Notes under the pieces: model-generated
The model's database searches: none
Told to the model about the DNA's origin: nothing
The model's input: only the letters and a program-made list of their open reading frames with translations
In this document: positions 37,881 through 46,482 of the stretch, piece by piece
Numbering within the stretch: the first letter of the stretch is position 1
Layout: every line of letters starts with the position of its first letter
Assembly: GCF_004342425.1 (NCBI RefSeq)
Contig: NZ_SLWQ01000004.1
Coordinates: forward strand, 224,019-288,018
Direction of reading: 5' to 3'
DNA from: Dokdonella fugitiva
Lineage (GTDB): Bacteria > Pseudomonadota > Gammaproteobacteria > Xanthomonadales > Rhodanobacteraceae
Length of the DNA stretch: 64,000 bases
Translations under genes and position numbers: made by a program

Positions 37881-38237
37881 TCAGCGCGCTTCCATGCAGA
37901 CCGCCTCGACGTTGTTGCCGTCCGGATCGAGCAGGAACGCCGCGTAGTAGTTCGGCGCGTAATCGGTGCGCAAGCCGGGCGCGCCGTTGTCGCTCCCGCC
38001 GTGCGCGAGCCCTTGCGCATGGAAACGCCGGACCGCGGCGCGGTCGGCCGCGCGGAACGCGACGTGGGTGCCGCCACTGGCGCCGGCGTGTTCGTACAGC
38101 CACAGCCCGGGCATGCCCGGCGGTCCGAACCCGCTGCCGGACGCATCGGCGACGTGGCCGAGCGGCGCGAGCACGGCGCGGTAGAAGCGCACGCTCGCGT
38201 CGAGATCCTTCACCTTGAGGCCGAGATGGTCGTACAT
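37881..38237 (-). CDS. VOC-family (glyoxalase/bleomycin resistance-like) protein
   Basis: The 118-residue product is one full VOC module: MYDHLGLKVKDLDASVRFYRAVLAPLG, THVAFRAADR and YYAAFLLDPDGNNVEAVCM, with metal-ligand positions in the His and Glu residues of these blocks. The best start is the ATG at 38237, six bases after AGGAG. The following SRPBCC gene starts 2 bases after its stop, so they are co-transcribed. Confidence 0.88.
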   Translation of the reverse strand: MYDHLGLKVKDLDASVRFYRAVLAPLGHVADASGSGFGPPGMPGLWLYEHAGASGGTHVAFRAADRAAVRRFHAQGLAHGGSDNGAPGLRTDYAPNYYAAFLLDPDGNNVEAVCMEAR

Positions 38238-38268
38238 GCCGCTCTCCTGTCGTGGGAAGGATCCCAGC

Positions 38269-39114
38269 CTAGGCGCGGGCGTCCGGAGATTCTTGGAAAA
38301 TCTTGCGCTCGCCGCGCGCCGCGCGCCGGAACGCGCGCGGCGACATGCCGGCGGCGCGGCCAAACGTGCGCACGAAGTTCGACACGTCGCCGAAGCCGAC
38401 CTCGTAGGCGACGTCGGTGACCGCGCGATCCCCGTCGGCGAGCAGGCGCGCGGCGCGACGCAGGCGCGCGCGCACGAGGTACTGGTGCGGCGTCACGCCG
38501 AGCACGCGGCCGAACGTGCGCAGGAAATGGAACGCGCCGAGGCCGGCTGCGGCCGCCGCGGTTTCGAGGTCGATCGGCTGCGCCGCGTTCGCGTCGATCC
38601 ACAGTGCCGTCTCGACCACGCGGCCGCGATCGCGCGCGCTCGCCTTGCCGCACGGTCGCACGCGTCCCGCGAGCAGGTCGAGCAGGCGCTGCGCGACCAG
38701 CACGCCGATCTCGTCGAGCCCGACGTCGCTGCGGCCCTCGGCGATCGCCTGCGCGAGTTCGCCCAGCACGACGAGTTCCGGCAGCGGCGGCAGCGCACCG
38801 GCCCGCCAGGTCGCGCCGCGTCCGTCGAGGCCGTCGATCAGCGCGGGTGCGAAATGGAACGACAGGCACTCGTCGCCTCCGGCATGGTGTTCATGCGTGC
38901 ACAGGTACTCGTCGCCGGGATGGCCGATCAGGAACGCGCCGGCGACGAGTTCGTGCCGTTCGCCGCGCGCATGGCAGCCGAAGCTGCCGCGTCGCACGTA
39001 CGAGATCGAATGCTCGCGGAAGCACTCGACGAAGGGGCGATCGGACGGTCCCGCCTCGCAACGGTAGTCGCGCGCCGCGAGCAATGGTCGTTCGAGGAGC
39101 GTCCGGACCTGCAT
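38269..39114 (-). CDS. AraC-family transcriptional regulator
   Basis: The 281-residue product has an N-terminal cupin-like effector domain ([32 protein letters not shown]) and a C-terminal AraC domain with two helix-turn-helix segments: [33 protein letters not shown] and [33 protein letters not shown]. The ATG at 39114 is used; an in-frame ATG at 39150 would overlap the next gene. It sits 31 bases upstream of the VOC-SRPBCC pair on the same strand and may control it. Confidence 0.9.
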   Translation of the reverse strand: MQVRTLLERPLLAARDYRCEAGPSDRPFVECFREHSISYVRRGSFGCHARGERHELVAGAFLIGHPGDEYLCTHEHHAGGDECLSFHFAPALIDGLDGRGATWRAGALPPLPELVVLGELAQAIAEGRSDVGLDEIGVLVAQRLLDLLAGRVRPCGKASARDRGRVVETALWIDANAAQPIDLETAAAAAGLGAFHFLRTFGRVLGVTPHQYLVRARLRRAARLLADGDRAVTDVAYEVGFGDVSNFVRTFGRAAGMSPRAFRRAARGERKIFQESPDARA

Positions 39115-39124
39115 TGGAACGAGG

Positions 39125-39811
39125 CTAGCGGGGTGCGCGGGTGGCCGCAACCATGGCGATTGCGCGTATGGCGCCCGCGCGGGCGCGCCGGCTGGGACGT
39201 CCCGGTGCGCCGTCAGGTGCAGCGCGCGCGAGCGAAGGAAGATGATCGGTCACCGCAGGAGGCACGTCCTGCCTGCGCGCCTGCGGACGCGGCGGCGACT
39301 CGCGCTTGCGTCCGAGTTCGTTGCACAGGGTCGAATCGTGCACGGCGAGGTCCGGCGGTGCAATCGAGGTCTGCTCGTCGAGCACCGAAATGCGGCAGCC
39401 GCTTTCGCCCGCGTCTTCGGAAACCCGATACGTGTGCGACGGTTCGGTGATGAAGCTCACGAGAAATTCGCAGCGGTTGCCCACCAGGTCGAAGACACCC
39501 GGCTCGCCCGTGATGCCACGCGTGGCCCAGCGCTCGGCGGTACCGAACAGGAACACGCGCTGCGCCCCCTCCACCTCGAGCGATTTGTCGCCCGCGTCTT
39601 CCGGACCGATCGAAAGGCCGCGGCTACGAGCGCCATCGCAGCGGACGTCGCGATAGACGCGCAGGTAGTTCACCTGCGCCGTGTCGGCGGGCGTTTGCAT
39701 GCCGACCAGCACGATCTGCGCGTGTTCGCCGAGCGGGGCCAGCCGCAGGCCGGCGCAACTCGCGCACGGCAGCACGCCCAGGAACAGCAACGTCCGCAAC
39801 GGCATGCCCAT
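39125..39811 (-). CDS. Exported lipoprotein-like protein of unknown function
   Basis: The 228-residue product starts with a hydrophobic leader ending LPCASCAG, which is compatible with a lipoprotein signal. No known domain is recognised. The first 150 residues look folded (Val/Phe/Cys-containing: [25 protein letters not shown]), while the C-terminal 60 residues are Arg/Pro/Ala-rich and low complexity. GGAG is placed seven bases before the ATG at 39811, which decided the start over ATGs at 39826 and 39805. It ends 10 bases before the AraC gene start. Confidence 0.6.
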   Translation of the reverse strand: MGMPLRTLLFLGVLPCASCAGLRLAPLGEHAQIVLVGMQTPADTAQVNYLRVYRDVRCDGARSRGLSIGPEDAGDKSLEVEGAQRVFLFGTAERWATRGITGEPGVFDLVGNRCEFLVSFITEPSHTYRVSEDAGESGCRISVLDEQTSIAPPDLAVHDSTLCNELGRKRESPPRPQARRQDVPPAVTDHLPSLARAAPDGAPGRPSRRARAGAIRAIAMVAATRAPR

Positions 39812-40039
39812 ATGGAAGCTCCGCATCCGCGTTCGCCCGGCTGCGCCCCTCGCCCATGCCGGTGCGCTCATTAGAACACGAAGGACGACGTATACGAAGA
39901 CATTCGCAGGCGCGCTGCGACAGTCCATTTCGTGCGGATCCGCAGGAGCATGCCGCCCGGCACGCGCGAAGGCGCCTTTGTTGCACAATGCCCGTTGCCG
40001 CAGGCGCTCGCCTGTTCCGCACGCCATCCCGGAGGGATC

Positions 40040-41755
40040 ATGATTCGAATCGCGACGACCGCCGTCCTCACGCTCGCCATCGCCGCCTGCACGCGGCCCG
40101 ATGCTCCCGCGTCGCACGCCGCTGACAACGCGACGCCCGCGGCGTCGCACGCGGCGGCATCGCCGGGGCCGAGCCTTGCGCAATGGGCTCGGGGCGCCCG
40201 GCTGTTCGACGACCTCGGAACGCACACGCATCCCATCACGACCCGGGTGCCCGAAGCGCAGGCGTGGTTCGACCAGGGACTGCGCCTCATCTACGCGTTC
40301 AACCACGACGAGGCGGCGCGCTCGTTCGCGCGCGCGATCGAACTCGACCCGCACTGCGCGATGTGCTGGTGGGGCGCGGGCGAATCGCTCGGACCGAACT
40401 ACAACATGCCGGCGATGCCGGATCGCTGGAAGGCGCTGTGGCAAGCCGTCGAGGCCGCGCAACGCGAATCGGCGAACGCGACGCCGCTGGAACAGGCACT
40501 CGCGGCCGCGCTCGCGACGCGCTATGCCGGTCCCGACGCACTCCCGCCTGAAGCGATGCAGCCGTACAACGTCGCTTATGCGAACGCGATGCGCGAGGTC
40601 GCGCGGCGCTTCCCCGATGACGACGACGTGCAGGTGTTCTTCGCCGAAGCGCTGATGACGGCGAACCCGTGGAAGCTCTGGAGCAACGACGGCGTCGCCG
40701 CGCCCGGCACGGACGAGATCGTCGCGACGCTCGAGCGCGTGCTCGCGCGCAATCCGCAGCACCCCGGCGCGAACCATTACTACATCCATGCGATCGAGGC
40801 GTCGCCGCATCCGGAGAAGGCGCTCGCCGCCGCCGAACGACTGCCTTCGCTCGAACCCGGTGCCGGCCACATCGTGCACATGCCCTCGCACATCTTCCAG
40901 CGTGTCGGCCGCTATGCCGATTCGGCCGAGGCCAATCGGGCGGGCGTGCGCGTCGACCTCGCCTACATGGAGCGCGCGAAGCCGGCCGAATGGACCTATT
41001 ACGGCATGTATCTCGCGCACAACTACCAGTTCCTCGGCTACGCGGCCGCAATGCAGGGCCGCTCGGCCGAGTCGCTTGCGGCGACGCGCGCGATGCGCGC
41101 GCACCTGTCGGACATGATGCTGCACATGGGTGCCGGGCTGGACTGGTACGCGGCACAGCCGTGGTTCGCGATGGAACGCTTCGCGCGCTGGGACGAACTG
41201 CTCGCCGAGCCCGAACCCGACGCCTCGTTGCCCGCCATGCGCGCGGCCTGGCACTACGTGCGCGCGAGCGCGTACGCAGCGACCGGCAAGGCGGACGATG
41301 CCGCGCGCGAGAAGGCTGCGCTCGATGCGATCGCGGCGAGCCTGCCGAAGGACGCGCCGGCGGGACTCAACCTCGCCGGCGACCTCGTCGCCGTGGCCTC
41401 GCAGGTCGCCGGCGCACGCATCGCGCTCGCGCGCGGGCAACGCAACGACGCGCTGGCGCTGCTGCGCGACGCGGCCGCGAAGGAGGATCGCCTCGCCTAC
41501 AACGAACCGGCCGACTGGTTCGTGCCGGTGCGCCACCTGCTCGGTGCACAACTGCTGAAGGCGGGCCACGCGACCGAGGCCGAAGCGGTGTACGAGGAGG
41601 ACTTGCGCCAGCATCCGGACAATGGCTGGGCCCTGCACGGACTCGCGGCCGCGCAGAAGGCGCTGCATCGCGACCGCGATGCGGCCGCGACCGAACGCCG
41701 GCTGCGGGCGGCGTGGAAGGACGCCGATGTCACGCTGACCGCTTCGGTGCTCTGA
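40040..41755 (+). CDS. TPR lipoprotein with conserved His/Cys motifs
   Basis: The 571-residue product has a lipoprotein signal (lipobox AAC, Cys17), then a helical TPR-like body. Besides TPR patterns (AFNHDEAARSFARAIELDP) it contains CAMC (106-109), HYYIHAIEASPHP (His247, His250, His257) and GHIVHMPSHIF (His277, His280, His284). The clustering of His around 247-284 suggests a metal site within a TPR scaffold; that is inference. GGAGGG directly precedes the ATG at 40040. Its product should sit on the periplasmic face of a membrane. No enzymatic family is recognised. Confidence 0.82.
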   Translation: MIRIATTAVLTLAIAACTRPDAPASHAADNATPAASHAAASPGPSLAQWARGARLFDDLGTHTHPITTRVPEAQAWFDQGLRLIYAFNHDEAARSFARAIELDPHCAMCWWGAGESLGPNYNMPAMPDRWKALWQAVEAAQRESANATPLEQALAAALATRYAGPDALPPEAMQPYNVAYANAMREVARRFPDDDDVQVFFAEALMTANPWKLWSNDGVAAPGTDEIVATLERVLARNPQHPGANHYYIHAIEASPHPEKALAAAERLPSLEPGAGHIVHMPSHIFQRVGRYADSAEANRAGVRVDLAYMERAKPAEWTYYGMYLAHNYQFLGYAAAMQGRSAESLAATRAMRAHLSDMMLHMGAGLDWYAAQPWFAMERFARWDELLAEPEPDASLPAMRAAWHYVRASAYAATGKADDAAREKAALDAIAASLPKDAPAGLNLAGDLVAVASQVAGARIALARGQRNDALALLRDAAAKEDRLAYNEPADWFVPVRHLLGAQLLKAGHATEAEAVYEEDLRQHPDNGWALHGLAAAQKALHRDRDAAATERRLRAAWKDADVTLTASVL

Positions 41756-41806
41756 CGGTCGTCGGCGCGCGCCGGCCCGACTTGGCCGTCGTGGCCGTCG
41801 TGGGCC

Positions 41807-41898
41807 GGATGCGGGGATCGACCGCTGGCGCCTCGAACATGACGAGGCCCCGCATCCCACGGCGCCCTGATGTCGAAATCCGGCCCCCTGCTTCGACA
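41807..41898. repeat. Two successive inverted repeats downstream of the TPR lipoprotein gene
   Basis: GGATGCGGGG (41807-41816) pairs perfectly with CCCCGCATCC (41848-41857) across a 31-base spacer. TGTCGAA (41871-41877) pairs perfectly with TTCGACA (41892-41898) across 14 bases. They fill the 187-base gap between the TPR gene and the small membrane protein gene and could act as a terminator followed by a regulatory site. No T-run follows. Confidence 0.5.
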
Positions 41899-41942
41899 TG
41901 GACACGGGAGCGCCGTTGGTCGCGGCGCGACGAGGGTCGAAC

Positions 41943-42191
41943 ATGCCATCCATCGAACTACGCGCGTGCGCGCGGCCTGCGCGCGTGCGCGCATCGGCAT
42001 CGCTGCTGGCGCCACTGATCGGCCTCGCCGCCTTCCTCGGCTACGTCGCATGGACCGCCTGGGCGCACCGTGGATTCGCACCGCCCGTGGCCGAGCCCGC
42101 GAGCGGTTGCGTGCTGTTGCTCGCCTACATGGCGTGGCCGGCCGGCTACGCGGTGCGCACGTTCGGCCGACGCAATGTCCCCGGCCGATGA
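41943..42191 (+). CDS. Small membrane protein, function unknown
   Basis: An ATG at 41943 with GAGGG six bases upstream opens an 82-residue frame with two hydrophobic segments (ASLLAPLIGLAAFLGYVAWTAW and GCVLLLAYMAWPAGYAV). No domain is recognised. An ATG at 41898 would add 15 residues but lies inside the preceding inverted repeat. Length and the lack of known homologues make the call tentative; the ribosome binding site and two clear membrane segments favour a real gene. Confidence 0.5.
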   Translation: MPSIELRACARPARVRASASLLAPLIGLAAFLGYVAWTAWAHRGFAPPVAEPASGCVLLLAYMAWPAGYAVRTFGRRNVPGR

Positions 42192-42234
42192 CGACGGGCA
42201 CGACCGGCGCGGCGACGATGCACCCGCGTGGCGA

Positions 42235-43746
42235 TCACGCGTGCGTTCCGGCGCTGTCCGCGGGGTCCATCGCGAACTTCGCCAACGTCGCCGCCGCGTC
42301 CGGTGCACCGAAATCCTCGCTCCAGTCTTCCATCAGCGCGATCAGCACGAGCTTCTCGAACTCCGCGTCGAAGCGCTGCACGATCGCGTCCGGATCTTTC
42401 ACGCGCTTGCCGTCGCCGATCACGCCGAAGTGGACGCGGCCGTTGTAGCTGAGGATCGAAAGGCCAAGGCCGATCGAACCCGTCTGCGGCACCCAGAACA
42501 TGAGTTCGCGCACCTCGACGCCGGCCATGAACAGGGGCTGCTGCGGGCCGGGCACGTTGGTCGCGACCGCGGTCGCCTTGCGGCTGAAGAGTTCGAGCGC
42601 GGGCCCCTGCAGCGCCGCGGGCGCCATGCCGAGCGCGGCGAGCAGGCCGAACGCGACGACCGCCTGGCGGCGACCCTTGAGGTCGCGCATGCACGCGGCC
42701 ACGCGTTCGAGCCGGCGCAGCGGATTCGGCTCGCCGATCGGCAGGTCGAGGAAGACCAGGCCGAAGTGGTTGCCGAGCTTCTTCGCATGTTCGAGCGGGC
42801 GCAGGTTGACGGGCACGGTCGCGCGAATGGTCAGGCCATCGACGTCCTCGCCCTGGTCGCGCAGGTAGCCGCGCAGCGCGCCCGCGGCGCAGGCGAGCAG
42901 CACGTCGTTGACGGTGCAGCCGAGAACCTTGCCGAGCACCTTCACCTCGTCGAGCGGCAGCGGCTCGGCCCAGGCCACGCGCTTGGCGACGCCGAGGCGC
43001 CCCTTCAGCGCGGTGATCGGGTCGTCCGGCAAGGTGAGCGCGATCGCGAGTTCACGCGTGATCTCGCTGCCCTCGTGGGCGAACTCGGCCGCGATGGCCG
43101 GATCGGCCATCATCTGCGCGAGCCTGGCCCAGGTCTTCTCGCCGAGCGCCACGGCCTTGTGCAGGCCCCCCTGCATCGGTTCGAGCAGGCGCTCGAGCAC
43201 GCTGCCGCGGTCGCGCTTGAGCCAGGTCTTCGCGAGCTCCGCGTGCGCCTGCGGCTGCGGCGCGGTGTCGGTGAGCGACAGGAGCACCTGCACCAGCGCG
43301 AGGCCGTCGGCATAGCAGTGATGGATGCGCGCGACGAGCACGCTGCCGCTGCGGCCATCGGGCGCCGTGTAGTTTTCGACGACGTGGAATTGCCAGAGCG
43401 GCTTGGACAGGTCGAGCGGCGAGGACGCGAGGTCGCTCACGAACGCCTCGAGGCCGGCTTTGTCGGCCGGACCGGGCAATGCGGCGATGCGCACGTGCCA
43501 GTCGAGGTCGAAATCGGCGTCGGTTTCCCACCAGGCGCCGTTCGCGCCGACGACCGCCTTCTGGCGGAAGCGCCGGAACGCAAGGAAGCGTTCGGCGAGC
43601 AGTGCCTTGATGCGTGCGGGATCGAGCGGTCCGGCGAACATGAGCACGCCGGTGATCATCATGCGGTTGGTCGGCCGCTCCATGCGCAGCCAGGCCGTAT
43701 CCACCTTCGACATCGGCTCGCGCGGCGTACTGTCGGTATCCCGCAT
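42235..43746 (-). CDS. Wax ester synthase / diacylglycerol acyltransferase (WS/DGAT)
   Basis: The 503-residue product has the acyltransferase signature HHCYADG (His142-Gly148), matching HHxxxDG, and other WS/DGAT blocks: MSKVDTAWLRME, PLDLSKPLWQFHVV, and near the C terminus NVPGPQQPLFMAGVEVREL and GLSILSYNGRVHFGVIGD. It would transfer acyl groups from acyl-CoA to fatty alcohol or diacylglycerol to make storage lipid. AAGGGG precedes the ATG at 43746 by five bases; a shorter start at 43713 (MSKVDTAW) is possible. It is divergent from the antiporter gene. Confidence 0.92.
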   Translation of the reverse strand: MRDTDSTPREPMSKVDTAWLRMERPTNRMMITGVLMFAGPLDPARIKALLAERFLAFRRFRQKAVVGANGAWWETDADFDLDWHVRIAALPGPADKAGLEAFVSDLASSPLDLSKPLWQFHVVENYTAPDGRSGSVLVARIHHCYADGLALVQVLLSLTDTAPQPQAHAELAKTWLKRDRGSVLERLLEPMQGGLHKAVALGEKTWARLAQMMADPAIAAEFAHEGSEITRELAIALTLPDDPITALKGRLGVAKRVAWAEPLPLDEVKVLGKVLGCTVNDVLLACAAGALRGYLRDQGEDVDGLTIRATVPVNLRPLEHAKKLGNHFGLVFLDLPIGEPNPLRRLERVAACMRDLKGRRQAVVAFGLLAALGMAPAALQGPALELFSRKATAVATNVPGPQQPLFMAGVEVRELMFWVPQTGSIGLGLSILSYNGRVHFGVIGDGKRVKDPDAIVQRFDAEFEKLVLIALMEDWSEDFGAPDAAATLAKFAMDPADSAGTHA

Positions 43747-43861
43747 CTGTGCCCCTTCGCACGGCATCGGTCGTCGTAGCATCGACGGGCGCCGCCCAAA
43801 ACGCAATGCGCGAAGGCGACGGGCGCTGCTAATCTTGCCGATCCCGCGCTATGGACCAACC

Positions 43862-45247
43862 ATGATGACGAACCCGCTCATGCTGCCGCTGCTCGCCGCC
43901 CCGGCCGCGGCCGAAGCGTCCGCGACGTTCGGGCTGACCGCGCATCCGGTCGGCTGGATCGCGCTCGCCCTGTTCGTGCTCGCGTATGCAGCGGTCATCG
44001 CGGAAGAGCGCCTGCACATCGCCAAGTCCAAGCCGGTGATGCTCGCGGCCGGCCTCATGTGGGGCTTGCTCGCGTGGTGGATCGCGCATGGCACCGGCGA
44101 TGGTTCGCGCGTGAGCGATGCGTTCCAGCACATGTTCCTCGAATACGCCGAAGTGTTCTTCTTCCTCGTCGTCGCGATGACCTACGTGACCGCGATCGGC
44201 GAACGCGGCGTGTTCGATGCATTGCGCGACCAGCTCGTGCGACGCCGCTTCGGCTACCGATCGCTGTTCTGGATCACCGGCGCGCTCGCGTTCCTCATCT
44301 CGCCGGTGCTCGACAACCTCACCACCGCACTGGTGATGTCGGCGGTGATCCTCGCCGTCTGCCCGGACAACCGGCGCTTCGTCACCCTCGCCTTCATCAA
44401 CCTCGTCGTCGCCGCCAACGCCGGCGGCGCCTGGAGCGCGTTCGGCGACATCACGACGTTGATGGTGTGGCAGGCGCGCAAGGTCGAGTTCGCGCAGTTC
44501 TTCGCGATCTTCGTGCCGTCGCTCGTGAACTGGCTCGTGCCCGCCGCGATCATGCACTTCAGCGTACCCGCGGGCAGGCCCGAGCCGGTCGCGTCGCGCG
44601 CCGAGGTGAAGGTCGGCGGGTTCGGCATCTGCATCGCGTTCGCGCTCACCATCGCGATCACCGTGGCCGGGCGGCAGTGGCTCGGCATGCCCGCCGCCTA
44701 CGGCATGCTCACCGGCCTCGCCCTGCTCAACATCATCGCGGCGCGGATCGAACACAAGGAACAGGTCTACGCGCTCGCCCAAGGGCAGGCGAATGTCTCG
44801 AGATACTCGATCTTCCGCATCATCGCCAATGCGGAATGGGACACGCTGCTGTTCTTCTACGGCGTGTTCGCCTGCGTCGGCGCGCTCGCCGCGATCGGCT
44901 ACCTCGAACTCGCCTCGCAGGCGCTCTATGGCAGCCTCGGCTACACCTGGGCCAATACCGTCATCGGCGTGCTGTCCGCCGTCGTCGACAACATCCCGAT
45001 CATGTTCGCCGTACTCGGCATGGACCCGGCGATGGACCACGGCCAATGGCTGCTGGTCACGCTCACCGCGGGCGTCGGTGGCAGCCTGCTGTCGATCGGC
45101 TCGGCGGCCGGTGTCGCGCTGATGGGTGCGTCGCGCGGCCTGTACACGTTCGGCGCACACCTGCGCTGGAGCGGCGTCATCGCGCTCGGCTACGCGGCGA
45201 GCATCCTCGTTCACCTCTGGCTGAACGCGCGTCATTTCACCGGATGA
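43862..45247 (+). CDS. nhaD: Sodium:proton antiporter, NhaD type
   Basis: This 461-residue protein has about twelve membrane segments and features of the NhaD/ArsB superfamily: VIAEERLHIAKSKPVMLAAGLMWG, ISPVLDNLTTALVMSAV, ANAGGAWSAFGDITTLMVW and VVDNIPIMFAV. The charged residues in these helices are the expected transport positions. Two ATGs lie in tandem at 43862 and 43865. It is followed 47 bases later by another antiporter gene on the same strand, so the two may be co-regulated for pH or salt homeostasis. Confidence 0.9.
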   Translation: MMTNPLMLPLLAAPAAAEASATFGLTAHPVGWIALALFVLAYAAVIAEERLHIAKSKPVMLAAGLMWGLLAWWIAHGTGDGSRVSDAFQHMFLEYAEVFFFLVVAMTYVTAIGERGVFDALRDQLVRRRFGYRSLFWITGALAFLISPVLDNLTTALVMSAVILAVCPDNRRFVTLAFINLVVAANAGGAWSAFGDITTLMVWQARKVEFAQFFAIFVPSLVNWLVPAAIMHFSVPAGRPEPVASRAEVKVGGFGICIAFALTIAITVAGRQWLGMPAAYGMLTGLALLNIIAARIEHKEQVYALAQGQANVSRYSIFRIIANAEWDTLLFFYGVFACVGALAAIGYLELASQALYGSLGYTWANTVIGVLSAVVDNIPIMFAVLGMDPAMDHGQWLLVTLTAGVGGSLLSIGSAAGVALMGASRGLYTFGAHLRWSGVIALGYAASILVHLWLNARHFTG

Positions 45248-45294
45248 CGATGACGGTCGTGTAGCATCGCGGCGAATCCCCGCGAAGGTCGCCG

Positions 45295-46482
45295 ATGCAC
45301 CACGCCGCCGACATCCTCTACACGCTGTTCGCGATCTTCGTCGCGGCGCAGATCGGCGCGGAAATCGCGCAGCGCCTGAAGCTGCCCGGTGTCGTCGGCG
45401 AGATCGTCGCCGGCTGCGCGATCGGACCGTCGGCCCTGGGCCTGGTCACGCCCGAGGGGATCGTCGCCGGCACGCCACTCGACGTGCTCGCCGAGATCGG
45501 CGTCGTGCTGCTGCTGTTCGCGGTCGGCCTCGAAACCCGCCTGGACGAACTCAAGAAGGTCGGCCGCAGCGCGCTGCTCGTCGGCGTGCTCGGCGTCATC
45601 GTGCCGTTCGTGCTCGGCGCCCTGTGGGCGCACGGCAGCGGCTTCGAATGGACGCGCTCGCTGTTCGTCGCCGCCGCGTTCGTCGCGACGTCCGCCGGCA
45701 TCACCGCGCGCGTACTGCAGGAACTCGGCGCGCTGTCGCGCCTCGAGGCGCGGGTGATCCTCGGCGCCGCGGTCATCGACGACATCCTCGCGATGCTGCT
45801 GCTCGGCGTCGTCACCTCGCTGCAGGGTGGCGAAGGCGTCAACGTGGCGGGGCTCGCCTTCGTGCTGGTGCAGGCGATCGGCTTCGTCGTCGTGATCGGC
45901 TGGGTCGGCACGCGCGTGATGCGCGCGCGCGGGCACTGGCTCGAGCACCCGATCAATCCGCTCTCGCCGCTCACGATCGTGCTCGCGATCTGCCTCGGCC
46001 TGGCATGGCTCTCGACCGGTTTCGGGCTCGCCGCGATCATCGGCGCGTTCCTCGCCGGCATGATCGCCTCGGAAGTACCGCAGCGCGAGGAACTCGAGCA
46101 CCAGATGCAGCCATTGCTGGCGCTGCTGACGCCGTTCTTCTTCGTCGTCACCGGCGCGAAGATCGACCTGTCCGTGTTCGCGAGCGCGGGCGCGCTGTGG
46201 ATGCTCGCCGCGGCGACCCTCGTCGCGATCGCCTCCAAGCTCATCGGCGGCTGGCTCGGTGCGCTGCCGCTCGGCCGCCGCGGCGCACTCATCGTCGGCG
46301 TCGGCATGGTCCCGCGCGGCGAGGTGGGCGTCGTCATCGCGAGCCTCGGCCTCGCTGCCGGCGTGTTCACGCAGCAGATCTACGCGGTGATCGTCGCGAT
46401 GTCGCTGCTGACGTCGATCGTGACGCCGCCCGTGCTCTCGCTGCTGCTGCGGCGTTCTCCCCCCGTGCAGGCGCCGGACTAG
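45295..46482 (+). CDS. Cation:proton antiporter of the CPA2 (KefB-like) family
   Basis: The 395-residue membrane protein contains LKLPGVVGEIVAGCAIGPSALG near the N terminus, VLLLFAVGLETRLDELKKVG, VATSAGITARVLQELG, VIDDILAMLLL and RGEVGVVIASLGLAAGV, all standard CPA2 motifs. There is no C-terminal TrkA-N domain, so it is a core-only antiporter. The ion could be Na+ or K+. The stop shares CTAG (46479-46482) with the stop of the convergent regulator gene. Confidence 0.9.
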   Translation: MHHAADILYTLFAIFVAAQIGAEIAQRLKLPGVVGEIVAGCAIGPSALGLVTPEGIVAGTPLDVLAEIGVVLLLFAVGLETRLDELKKVGRSALLVGVLGVIVPFVLGALWAHGSGFEWTRSLFVAAAFVATSAGITARVLQELGALSRLEARVILGAAVIDDILAMLLLGVVTSLQGGEGVNVAGLAFVLVQAIGFVVVIGWVGTRVMRARGHWLEHPINPLSPLTIVLAICLGLAWLSTGFGLAAIIGAFLAGMIASEVPQREELEHQMQPLLALLTPFFFVVTGAKIDLSVFASAGALWMLAAATLVAIASKLIGGWLGALPLGRRGALIVGVGMVPRGEVGVVIASLGLAAGVFTQQIYAVIVAMSLLTSIVTPPVLSLLLRRSPPVQAPD

